From NCBI GenBank assembly GCA_902587095.1, contig CACIJY010000003.1:1-59973 (forward strand): 59,973 nt of DNA, read 5' to 3'. Origin of the DNA: an uncultured Pelagibacteraceae bacterium (GTDB lineage: Bacteria; Pseudomonadota; Alphaproteobacteria; Pelagibacterales; Pelagibacteraceae). Under the pieces are notes generated by a model that was not told the origin of the DNA, did not search any database, and saw only the letters and a program-made list of their open reading frames with translations. This document shows, piece after piece, positions 53,812 to 59,973 of this stretch; the stretch's first letter is position 1; each line of letters starts with the position of its first letter. The translations under genes and the position numbers were made by a program.

Positions 53812-54949
53812 ATTTTTTTAATCTCTGATTACCTATATTGTACAATTTATTATATAAATTTTTGTCTGTATCACCTTCACAACCAATTATCAAAATATTA
53901 GATTTTTCATTTATTTCTAATTTTCTTTTCACAAGTGGATCATTACAACAAGAGATTATACCTATTACACCAGGAGTAGAACATTCCCCTGCAACTATTT
54001 TTTTATCACTAAATTTTTTTTTTGCTAACATTGTTAAAGTTTGAGGCACATATTTATCTGATACACTCACACAATTATTTACAGTATTTTTTAAAATTCG
54101 CCATGGGACCAAAGATACTTCAGCGCAAGACATTCCACCCATAATACTCTGTTTTTGGATATTAACTTTTTTAAGCGATCCAAATTTAATGCTTTTCATC
54201 ACACAATTTGCATTCTCTGGTTCAATAACAATTATTTTTGGAATTCTTTTAAAATATTTAGCAATTCCACTTATCATCCCTGCTGCCATACCACCAACAC
54301 CAGCTTGAAGAAAAACATGCGTAATGTAATGTTTCGTTTGATTAGAAATTTCTTTGATCATTACTGAATATCCTGCCATTGTTAATTTAGGAACATATTC
54401 ATAATTCCGCCAGGCAACATCTTGAACAATTTTCCACCCTTTCTTTTTTGATATCTCTTTGCAAACTTTTAGAGATTTTTCATAATTTCCTTTCACCCTA
54501 ATTACATCAGCTCCGAGTTTTTCCATTTCAATAGCTCTAGTATCGCTCACATTTTCACTAATAAAAATTTTACATCTTGCTCCTATTTTTTTTGCTCCCC
54601 AAGACACAGATTTTCCATGATTTCCGGCTGTTGCAGTTGATACTGTTATTTTTTTTTTATTTTTAACAATTTTTTCTACTGCATAAGCCCCACCTAATGC
54701 TTTAAAAGATTTTAAGCCAAATCTCTTAGATTCATCTTTGTAAAAAATATTATTTGTGCTCAATTTTTTAGACAACATTCTTAGATTAATTAGAGGGGTT
54801 TTTTTGTATCCTTTCCATTTTGAAATTACTTTATGAGCATCTATTAGATGCTTTTCTGGTAGTACTTTGAGTATCTTTTTCCTACTAAATTTAAAATTTT
54901 TATTAGTAGTAAATTCAGAAAATTTAAAATCTAAATATTTTTTCACCAT
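53804..54949 (-). CDS. PLP-dependent lyase, diaminopropionate ammonia-lyase (DpaL)-like
   Basis: 381 residues of fold-type II PLP enzymes. YKDESKRFGLKSFKALGGAYA contains the PLP lysine (Lys83) in the DpaL-like SFKALGG setting; THVFLQAGVGGMAAGM, SIMGGMSCAEVSLVPWRIL and ILIIGCEGDTD follow the DpaL pattern more closely than threonine dehydratase or threonine synthase. DpaL degrades 2,3-diaminopropionate to pyruvate and ammonia; related enzymes act on threo-hydroxyaspartate or threonine. First gene of a two-gene unit with photolyase; the partnership has no obvious metabolic logic. Confidence 0.75.
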   Translation of the reverse strand: MVKKYLDFKFSEFTTNKNFKFSRKKILKVLPEKHLIDAHKVISKWKGYKKTPLINLRMLSKKLSTNNIFYKDESKRFGLKSFKALGGAYAVEKIVKNKKKITVSTATAGNHGKSVSWGAKKIGARCKIFISENVSDTRAIEMEKLGADVIRVKGNYEKSLKVCKEISKKKGWKIVQDVAWRNYEYVPKLTMAGYSVMIKEISNQTKHYITHVFLQAGVGGMAAGMISGIAKYFKRIPKIIVIEPENANCVMKSIKFGSLKKVNIQKQSIMGGMSCAEVSLVPWRILKNTVNNCVSVSDKYVPQTLTMLAKKKFSDKKIVAGECSTPGVIGIISCCNDPLVKRKLEINEKSNILIIGCEGDTDKNLYNKLYNIGNQRLKKYD

Positions 54950-55083
54950 TTATCGTATTAAGTTATTTTAAAAATTTTTAAACGTATAGGTGTATTTTAT
55001 TATAATATTTATGAAATAATTATTTAATTTTATACTTATTAATGCTAGCCTAAGAATTTCAAAGAACTAATTACGGAGGAAAT

Positions 55084-55635
55084 ATGAAACACTGTGAAGA
55101 AGCCGATGGTTTAATGGCTCCAGATAAAGATACTGATGGATTTGTTTTTAACCATCTAATGCTAAGAATAAAAGATCCCAAAAAAACATTAAATTTCTAC
55201 TCAAAATTGATGGGAATGAGACTAATTAAAAAATTTGACTTTCCAACAATGAAGTTTTCTCTTTATTTTTTAGGCAATCTTACAGATGAAGAAATTGCAA
55301 ATGTTCCAAAGGATAATTTTGACAGGTCTGCATGGACTTTCACCCAAAAAGGAATGCTTGAGTTTACGCATAATTGGGGATCAGAAAATGATGATAAAGT
55401 AAAATTCCATGATGGGAATGCAGAGCCAAAAGGATTTGGGCACATATGTTTTTCAGTTCCAGATATATATGCAGCTTGTAAAAAATTTGAGGAAAATGGA
55501 GTTGAATTTGTTAAAAAACCAGACGATGGATCCATGAAAGGTTTAGCTTTTATAAAAGATCCAGATGGATATTGGATTGAAATTGTTCAATCAAAAAAAG
55601 TTGCAAATATCGTAAAAGAGATGGGAAAAATTTAG
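55084..55635 (+). CDS. gloA: Lactoylglutathione lyase (glyoxalase I)
   Basis: 183-residue metalloenzyme that turns the methylglyoxal-glutathione hemithioacetal into S-lactoylglutathione. All four metal ligands are visible: His24 ([10 protein letters not shown]), Glu in [11 protein letters not shown], His in [11 protein letters not shown] and Glu in YWIEIVQ. The long N-terminus and insert ([16 protein letters not shown]) resemble eukaryote-like, zinc-type glyoxalase I. A TACGGAGGAAAT ribosome site and TATAAT (55001-55006) upstream show an ordinary leader. The 134-base gap before it holds only these signals as far as I see. Confidence 0.92.
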   Translation: MKHCEEADGLMAPDKDTDGFVFNHLMLRIKDPKKTLNFYSKLMGMRLIKKFDFPTMKFSLYFLGNLTDEEIANVPKDNFDRSAWTFTQKGMLEFTHNWGSENDDKVKFHDGNAEPKGFGHICFSVPDIYAACKKFEENGVEFVKKPDDGSMKGLAFIKDPDGYWIEIVQSKKVANIVKEMGKI

Positions 55636-55699
55636 CAAGATTTTACAATCTGAAGTTGATTAAAATAATTTTTTTCGTTGCGAATTATTATCAATATAA

Positions 55700-55728
55700 T
55701 TGACTTCTTTTTTTAGATCATGTTAAAT
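55700..55728 (+). promoter_or_regulatory. Putative promoter of the GMC oxidoreductase pair
   Basis: TTGACT (55700-55705), 17-base spacer, TTAAAT (55723-55728), giving a leader of roughly 95 bases. The -35 hexamer is the same as that of potD. Confidence 0.4.
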
Positions 55729-55754
55729 TTAATTTATAAAATTTATCATTAGAT

Positions 55755-55810
55755 AAATTTAACGTTAAATTTTGAGAGTGCCACTTGAAGCCCTCAAGTT
55801 TCCCGCTCTC
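55755..55810 (+). ncRNA. Structured 5' leader of the GMC oxidoreductase pair (candidate cis-regulatory RNA)
   Basis: Two tandem elements precede the ribosome site. First is the perfect 18-bp palindrome AAATTTAACGTTAAATTT (55755-55772), able to form a 7-bp hairpin with an ACGT loop or act as a DNA operator. Second is a two-tier hairpin: GAGAG (55774-55778) pairs with CTCTC (55806-55810), and ACTTGA (55783-55788) pairs with TCAAGT (55794-55799) around loop AGCCC, with an internal loop TGCC opposite TTCCCG. The Shine-Dalgarno sequence TTGGAGGA follows 7 bases later. Structure is seen; function is inference. Confidence 0.4.
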
Positions 55811-55830
55811 AACAATTGGAGGAAGAATAG

Positions 55831-56400
55831 ATGAAAATAACTAGACGAGAACTTCTTATTAGTGCTGGATCTTTACTTGCTTACTCACAGTTGGGTTCAC
55901 TAGCTAATGCTGAAGTTAATATCGCTGCACAGCCAGGTGATCAAGAAATGATCGCTTCTATGTGCAAAGCTCTATATCCGCATGACAGATTCCCAATGAG
56001 TATCTACATGGATGTAGCTGCTGGAGCTATCAAAAAAGGAAATGCAGATACAGGTGCAAAAATTTCCTTTAGAGCTGGTTTAGATGGCTTGAAGATTAAT
56101 AAGTTCGACAAGATGAACTTTAAGAAACAAACTAAATACCTAAAATCAATAGAGAACACACCGTTCTTTGGCTTAGTAAGAGGTCATACGGTAGTAGCAC
56201 TTTATGATCACAAAGAAGTTCACAAAATCTTTGGATACCAAGGTGCAAGCTTTGATAAAGGTGGTTACAAAGACGGTGAATACAATGACCTATCATGGTT
56301 ACCGGAGCCAAGAATTGAAGAGCACCCAGATTTAACTGCTTTTCTAGACGACAGCTCGCCGAAAAAATATGCGTCTTTGAAAATTAAGAAAACATTTTAA
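55831..56400 (+). CDS. Small Tat-exported subunit of a GMC dehydrogenase (gluconate/fructose dehydrogenase subunit 3-like)
   Basis: 189 residues. The N-terminus ITRRELLISAGSLLAYSQLG is a twin-arginine signal; cleavage is likely after LANA (about 27). The mature part has the pattern of the small gamma subunit that accompanies FAD-dependent gluconate, sorbitol or fructose dehydrogenases. The family's small subunit carries its signal-less large partner through the Tat system. It sits 17 bases before the GMC gene and has a strong Shine-Dalgarno sequence. Codon choice (AAG, ATC, TTC, TAC) differs from most neighbours and suggests high expression. Confidence 0.75.
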   Translation: MKITRRELLISAGSLLAYSQLGSLANAEVNIAAQPGDQEMIASMCKALYPHDRFPMSIYMDVAAGAIKKGNADTGAKISFRAGLDGLKINKFDKMNFKKQTKYLKSIENTPFFGLVRGHTVVALYDHKEVHKIFGYQGASFDKGGYKDGEYNDLSWLPEPRIEEHPDLTAFLDDSSPKKYASLKIKKTF

Positions 56401-56417
56401 CTAGGGGAGATATATAA

Positions 56418-57980
56418 ATGAAAATAGACAAAAAAGAAAAAGCTGTTGTCGTTATAGGATCTGGTCCTGGTGGCGCACAAGTAGCTTATCAATTAACTAA
56501 ACAGGGTATCCCTGTAGTTCTTTTAGAAGCTGGAAGACGTATTATGAAAGAAGAGTACGTAAACGAAGAATGGCCAGCTTTCAGCCAAATGGCTTGGTTG
56601 GATAAAAGAACTATGTCAGGTAACGCTAGAATAGTTAAAGACTTTAATGGTTTACCAACATGGTTAGTAAAAGCTGTGGGTGGAACTGCTACACACTGGG
56701 CAGGTGCTACTCCACGTTTTCTTGACTATGAGTGGAAAACTAAATCAACATATGGAAGCGTTGACGGTGCAACTCTAATGGACTGGCCGATCGATGGTAA
56801 AGAAATGAAGCCTTATTATGTAAAGGCTGAAGATGCTATCGGATCAACTCATAGAGGTGGACGTCCTCCATTACCAGCAAACAACAACTATAAAGTTTTT
56901 GCTGAAGGAGCAAAAAGAAATGGTTACAAGTTCTATGCAACAGGACCTTACGGTACTAATGCAGCTCCATATGATGGAAGACCAGCATCAATTCAAGATG
57001 GTTTTAATTTCCAAGGTGATAAAAATGGTTCAAAATGGAATCCAAACGTAAGTGAAATTCCAAAAGCCCTTGCAACTGGAAAATTAGAACTAAGAACAAA
57101 CTCTCAAGCTGTTCAGATAACTACTGACAGTTCAGGAAAAGCTGATGGTGTTTTATACATGGACACAAAAACTAAAGCTTTACACAGACAAGAAGCTAAA
57201 GTTATTTGTGTTGCTGGTAACTCAATTGAGACACCAAGATTGTTCTTAATGAGTGCTTCATCAAGATTTCCAAATGGTTTAGCTAACAGCTCAGATCAAG
57301 TTGGGAGAAACTATATGAGACACTTAACAGGTTCAGTTTATGCTACATTTGATAAGCCAGTTAACTTCTTTAGAGGAGAGACTATGGCTGGGTTCTTAGC
57401 AGATGAAGTAAAACACAATCCTAAAAGAGGTTTCGTAGGTGGATACTATCTTGAGACATTAGCTTTAGGACCATCATTCTTAGGAGCTTTCTTAGATCCA
57501 GGTAAATGGGGTAAGAAATTTGCTGACATGATGGATGGATATCAAAATATGGCTGGTATGTGGATTGTAGGTGAAGATATGCCTCAAGCAAACAACAGAA
57601 TAACATTAGGATCTGCAAAAGACGCTTTTGGTCTTCCTGCTCCTAACGTTCACTTTGATGATCACCCGAATGATACTGCAATGAGAAACCATGCGTATGA
57701 AAAAGGTGAAGCAATATACAAAGCTGTTGGTGCAACACAAACATACAGAGTTACACCATATCCACACACACATAACCTTGGCTCTATGAGAATGAGCGCT
57801 AAGGCAAAAGATGGTGTTGTAGATAAATGGGGCAGATGCCATGATGTGAAAAATCTTTTCGTATCAGATGGTTCTGTCATGACTACAGGTGCAGCATGTA
57901 ACCCAACATTAACGATTACAGCATTAGCTATCAGACAAGGTGAGTATCTTGCTGATCAACTAAAAAAAGGTAACGTTTAA
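56418..57980 (+). CDS. GMC-family FAD oxidoreductase, large subunit
   Basis: 520 residues. The FAD motif VIGSGPGGAQVAYQL lies at 13-27, LVKAVGGTATHWAGATPRF is the flavin-loop region, and the C-terminus has PYPHTHNLGSMRMS (catalytic His region) and NLFVSDGSVMTTGAACNPTLTITALAIR (second catalytic residue in NPT). It is of the membrane- or periplasm-type GMC dehydrogenases (gluconate 2-dehydrogenase class) that oxidise alcohol groups of sugars, polyols or sugar acids. No signal peptide, so export depends on the Tat partner. The cytochrome c subunit usual for this class is not encoded next to it; the operon ends in a strong terminator. Substrate unknown. Confidence 0.88.
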   Translation: MKIDKKEKAVVVIGSGPGGAQVAYQLTKQGIPVVLLEAGRRIMKEEYVNEEWPAFSQMAWLDKRTMSGNARIVKDFNGLPTWLVKAVGGTATHWAGATPRFLDYEWKTKSTYGSVDGATLMDWPIDGKEMKPYYVKAEDAIGSTHRGGRPPLPANNNYKVFAEGAKRNGYKFYATGPYGTNAAPYDGRPASIQDGFNFQGDKNGSKWNPNVSEIPKALATGKLELRTNSQAVQITTDSSGKADGVLYMDTKTKALHRQEAKVICVAGNSIETPRLFLMSASSRFPNGLANSSDQVGRNYMRHLTGSVYATFDKPVNFFRGETMAGFLADEVKHNPKRGFVGGYYLETLALGPSFLGAFLDPGKWGKKFADMMDGYQNMAGMWIVGEDMPQANNRITLGSAKDAFGLPAPNVHFDDHPNDTAMRNHAYEKGEAIYKAVGATQTYRVTPYPHTHNLGSMRMSAKAKDGVVDKWGRCHDVKNLFVSDGSVMTTGAACNPTLTITALAIRQGEYLADQLKKGNV

Positions 57981-57991
57981 TTAACTAATTT

Positions 57992-58027
57992 AAAAAGGCC
58001 CCATATTCACATATGGGGCCTTTTTTT
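57992..58027 (+). terminator. Strong intrinsic terminator after the GMC pair
   Basis: 15-bp perfect stem AAAAAGGCCCCATAT / ATATGGGGCCTTTTT with TCAC loop, followed by further T residues. The best terminator in the window. Confidence 0.93.
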
Positions 58028-58062
58028 ATACCTCATTTAAAATTAATCGCCAAACAACTAAT

Positions 58063-58123
58063 AAAAATTTTATATCAATTTATAAAACTAAGTATTAATT
58101 TGATTGTAAAAAATTTTATATCA
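58063..58123 (+). repeat. Direct repeat pair upstream of the GpsA-like gene
   Basis: AAAAATTTTATATCA occurs at 58063-58077 and again at 58109-58123, where its last base is the A of the start codon. The copies are 46 bases apart, about four helical turns. It may be a duplicated promoter element or a tandem regulator site. Little else is seen in this 142-base gap beyond the terminator. Confidence 0.45.
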
Positions 58124-59151
58124 TGAAAAATATTTTAATTATTGGTGCAGGAGCAATGGGTTCAGCATTTTCAGTACCATGTGTTGAAAACAATAATAAT
58201 GTGTCACTTATAGGGACACATCTCGAAGATAGTTTGATTGAAATGATTAAATCTAAAAATAATTTTCATCCAAAATTAAATGTAAGTTTGCCTTCAAAAT
58301 TAAAAGTAGAAAAAATTGAAAAACTTGATGATTTGATGAAGGAAATACCAGATGTGTTGGTTGTTGGAGTAAGTTCTATCGGAATTGACTGGTTTGTAGA
58401 TAAAATTGCAGACAAAATTGATAACAAAACCTCTTTGGTAATACTCACCAAAGGTCTCTCAATTGTTAATAAAAAACTCAGCACTATTTCAGATAAGATA
58501 AAAAAAATGTTAAGTGAAAAAGGAATTGAATGTACAAATATATCTGCAATCAAAGGCCCTTGTTTAGCAGCAGGTTTAGCTAACAAAATTAGAACAAGCA
58601 CATTAATTGCAAGCCCTAATATTGATGAAGCCAAAAAATTACAAAAAATAATTTCAACAGATTATTATTCAACAGAAATTTCAGAGGATCTTAATGGAGT
58701 TGAATTATCTGGAGCAATTAAAAATATTTATTCTATGATTATCGGAGCCTCAGAGGGATTGAGTAGTTCATCTGCAAAAAGCGAGGTTAAATCTAAATAT
58801 TTTCATAATACATCCGCTTCATTAATACATAAATCAATTTCTGAAATGGCAAAATTCGTAAAACACTATGGAGGTAAATCAGATACTGTTTATGGATTAG
58901 CTGGACTTGGAGATTTGTATGTAAGCGCAATTGGCGGAAGAAATAGTCAAATGGGAAAATACTTAGGCGAGGGATTCCTATACAAAGAAGCTAAAAAGAA
59001 ATTTATGGACGAAGTTACTGTTGAGGGAGCAGAACTTGCAATTGAAGTAGGAAAAAAATTAAAACAAGACCTAAATGAAAAAGATTTTCCTCTTATGTTA
59101 AGCATTATTAAATGTATTTGTGAAAATAGAAAATTAGAAATCAGTTGGTGA
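58123..59151 (+). CDS. NAD(P)-dependent glycerol-3-phosphate dehydrogenase-like protein
   Basis: 342 residues of the GpsA superfamily. It starts IIGAGAMGSAFSVPCVENN (NAD site), has TKGLSI in the middle, LSGAIKNIYSMIIGASEG with the catalytic Lys, and YGLAGLGDLYVSAIGGRNSQMG near the C-terminus. GpsA makes glycerol 3-phosphate for phospholipids. Here the SAIGGRN segment replaces the usual TCxSxxSRN, so a related 2-hydroxy or sugar phosphate substrate is possible. It follows the terminator as a new unit with a glutamine amidotransferase 21 bases behind. Confidence 0.8.
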   Translation: MKNILIIGAGAMGSAFSVPCVENNNNVSLIGTHLEDSLIEMIKSKNNFHPKLNVSLPSKLKVEKIEKLDDLMKEIPDVLVVGVSSIGIDWFVDKIADKIDNKTSLVILTKGLSIVNKKLSTISDKIKKMLSEKGIECTNISAIKGPCLAAGLANKIRTSTLIASPNIDEAKKLQKIISTDYYSTEISEDLNGVELSGAIKNIYSMIIGASEGLSSSSAKSEVKSKYFHNTSASLIHKSISEMAKFVKHYGGKSDTVYGLAGLGDLYVSAIGGRNSQMGKYLGEGFLYKEAKKKFMDEVTVEGAELAIEVGKKLKQDLNEKDFPLMLSIIKCICENRKLEISW

Positions 59152-59172
59152 TATTTTAATTAATCTTTAATC

Positions 59173-59967
59173 ATGACAATTAAATTATTAATAGTTGAAG
59201 GAAACCTACAAGAGGAAAATCAAAATTTTAAAAACGCTGGCATTCAAACACATACAGAAAGTTTAAAAGATAGTCTTGCTTACATTACCAAAGATATCGA
59301 CATAGATGTTGTTAATCCATCTGCTGATCCTAAAATTTTTGAAAATATTGGAAATTTAGAAAAATATGATGGGACAGTTTGGGGCGGTAGTAGTTTAAAT
59401 ATTTACAATAATACTGATGAAATTAAGAGACAAATTATGTTTATGAAAGAATGTCAAAAAAAAATAAAAAAGATTTTAGCAATTTGTTGGGGCATGCAAG
59501 TTGCTGTAGTGGCAGCAGGGGGAGAGGTTAAAAAATCATCTAATGGATCTCATATAGGTATTGCTTTTGATATTGAGCTAAACCCCAATGGTCAAAGACA
59601 TCCTATCTACAAAGGTAAAAAAAACAAATTTTGTTCACCAGCTTTTAATTTTGATGAAGTGGTTACTTTACCAAAAGATGCAACTCTATTAGCTTCAAAT
59701 AATATCAATAAAATTTCAAGCATATCTTTTAATTGTGAAAAAAGTGAAATATGGGGAATTCAGTATCATCCAGAGATTAAATATGAAAAAATGATAGAAT
59801 TAATTAAATTTAGAAAAGATAGATTAATAAATCAAAGAAAAGCTTTTAAATCATATGATGAAATCGATCATCATATAAGTTTGATAAAAAATGAATTATC
59901 AAAATCTGAAATAAATCATAGAATGATAGAATTAAAGAACTGGCTGGGTAGTATAAATGGAAATTAA
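59173..59967 (+). CDS. Class I glutamine amidotransferase
   Basis: 264 residues. The GATase triad is complete: Cys105 (LAICWGMQVAVVAAGG), His199 and Glu201 (GIQYHPEIKYE). Fold and length resemble stand-alone GMP-synthase-like amidotransferases, which hydrolyse gamma-glutamyl compounds or supply ammonia. A C-terminal helical tail of about 50 residues (KFRKDRLINQRK onwards) is extra. No synthetase partner is visible before the window ends 6 bases after its stop. Confidence 0.85.
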   Translation: MTIKLLIVEGNLQEENQNFKNAGIQTHTESLKDSLAYITKDIDIDVVNPSADPKIFENIGNLEKYDGTVWGGSSLNIYNNTDEIKRQIMFMKECQKKIKKILAICWGMQVAVVAAGGEVKKSSNGSHIGIAFDIELNPNGQRHPIYKGKKNKFCSPAFNFDEVVTLPKDATLLASNNINKISSISFNCEKSEIWGIQYHPEIKYEKMIELIKFRKDRLINQRKAFKSYDEIDHHISLIKNELSKSEINHRMIELKNWLGSINGN

Positions 59968-59973
59968 ATCTAA

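Noticed and set aside
55755-55810. Two tandem hairpins before the GMC operon as a guanidine-II (mini-ykkC) riboswitch.
   Set aside because: Guanidine-II hairpins need ACGR loops in both stems. Here the loops are ACGT and AGCCC, and the second stem is interrupted by internal loops.

Overview
The window reads as a chromosomal segment of a SAR11-type marine alphaproteobacterium (Candidatus Pelagibacter or a close relative). The grounds are a strongly AT-rich sequence, Lys/Asn/Ile-rich proteins, very short intergenic spaces, ATGA-type start/stop overlaps, convergent genes that share stop-codon bases, and a gene set rich in periplasmic-binding transporters and small-molecule catabolism. No rRNA, tRNA, insertion sequence, integrase, phage gene or CRISPR array was seen. 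The largest gene-free stretch is 195 bases (55636-55830), so no gap exceeds 300 bases. Taxonomy is inferred from style and gene content only.

Layout. 3-1130: 3' end of an outer-membrane barrel (autotransporter-like) gene cut by the window edge. 1133-6488: Mrp ATPase on the minus strand, then hflK-hflC-DUF2065-htrA-miaA (membrane proteolysis, envelope stress, tRNA modification). 6527-11540: branched-chain amino acid genes ilvB-ilvH-ilvC and leuA. 11542-17044: the complete elongasome run mreB-mreC-mreD-mrdA-rodA. 17088-20833: a DadA-like oxidoreductase, DMT transporter, HDAC-fold amidohydrolase, MsrB and a small membrane protein. 20825-23567: glutaredoxin, DUF2805, a LysE exporter with a structured leader, a ProC-like reductase and an unknown protein.

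23568-31511 looks like a 5-oxoproline (pyroglutamate) module: a secreted gamma-glutamylcyclotransferase-like protein, TerC, a TRAP transporter (dctPQM), a periplasmic TPR protein, and 5-oxoprolinase pxpA/pxpB/pxpC with panB. 31515-46504 is a catabolic and transport island: an orphan ABC binding protein, EutA-like and DoeA-like proteins (ectoine-degradation families), a PotABCD-type ABC importer, a FadN-type hydroxyacyl-CoA dehydrogenase, cyclophilin, a secreted HExxH protein, an agmatinase-family ureohydrolase, an aldehyde dehydrogenase and an ArgE-like deacetylase. 46532-52396: CsaA, aconitase, a YfgM-like protein, BamB, a cupin and YjbQ. 52393-54949: photolyase and a diaminopropionate ammonia-lyase-like enzyme on the minus strand. 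55084-59967: glyoxalase I, a two-subunit Tat-exported GMC oxidoreductase behind a structured leader, a GpsA-like dehydrogenase and a class I glutamine amidotransferase.

Two expression styles stand out. At least nine genes heading transcription units have a -10-like hexamer ending exactly 6 bases before the ATG, with no Shine-Dalgarno sequence; this is what leaderless mRNAs would look like. By contrast dctP, potD, gloA and the GMC pair have real leaders with strong Shine-Dalgarno sites, and dctP, potD and the GMC pair are followed by the only clear intrinsic terminators in the window. Two of those terminators sit between a binding-protein gene and its permease genes.
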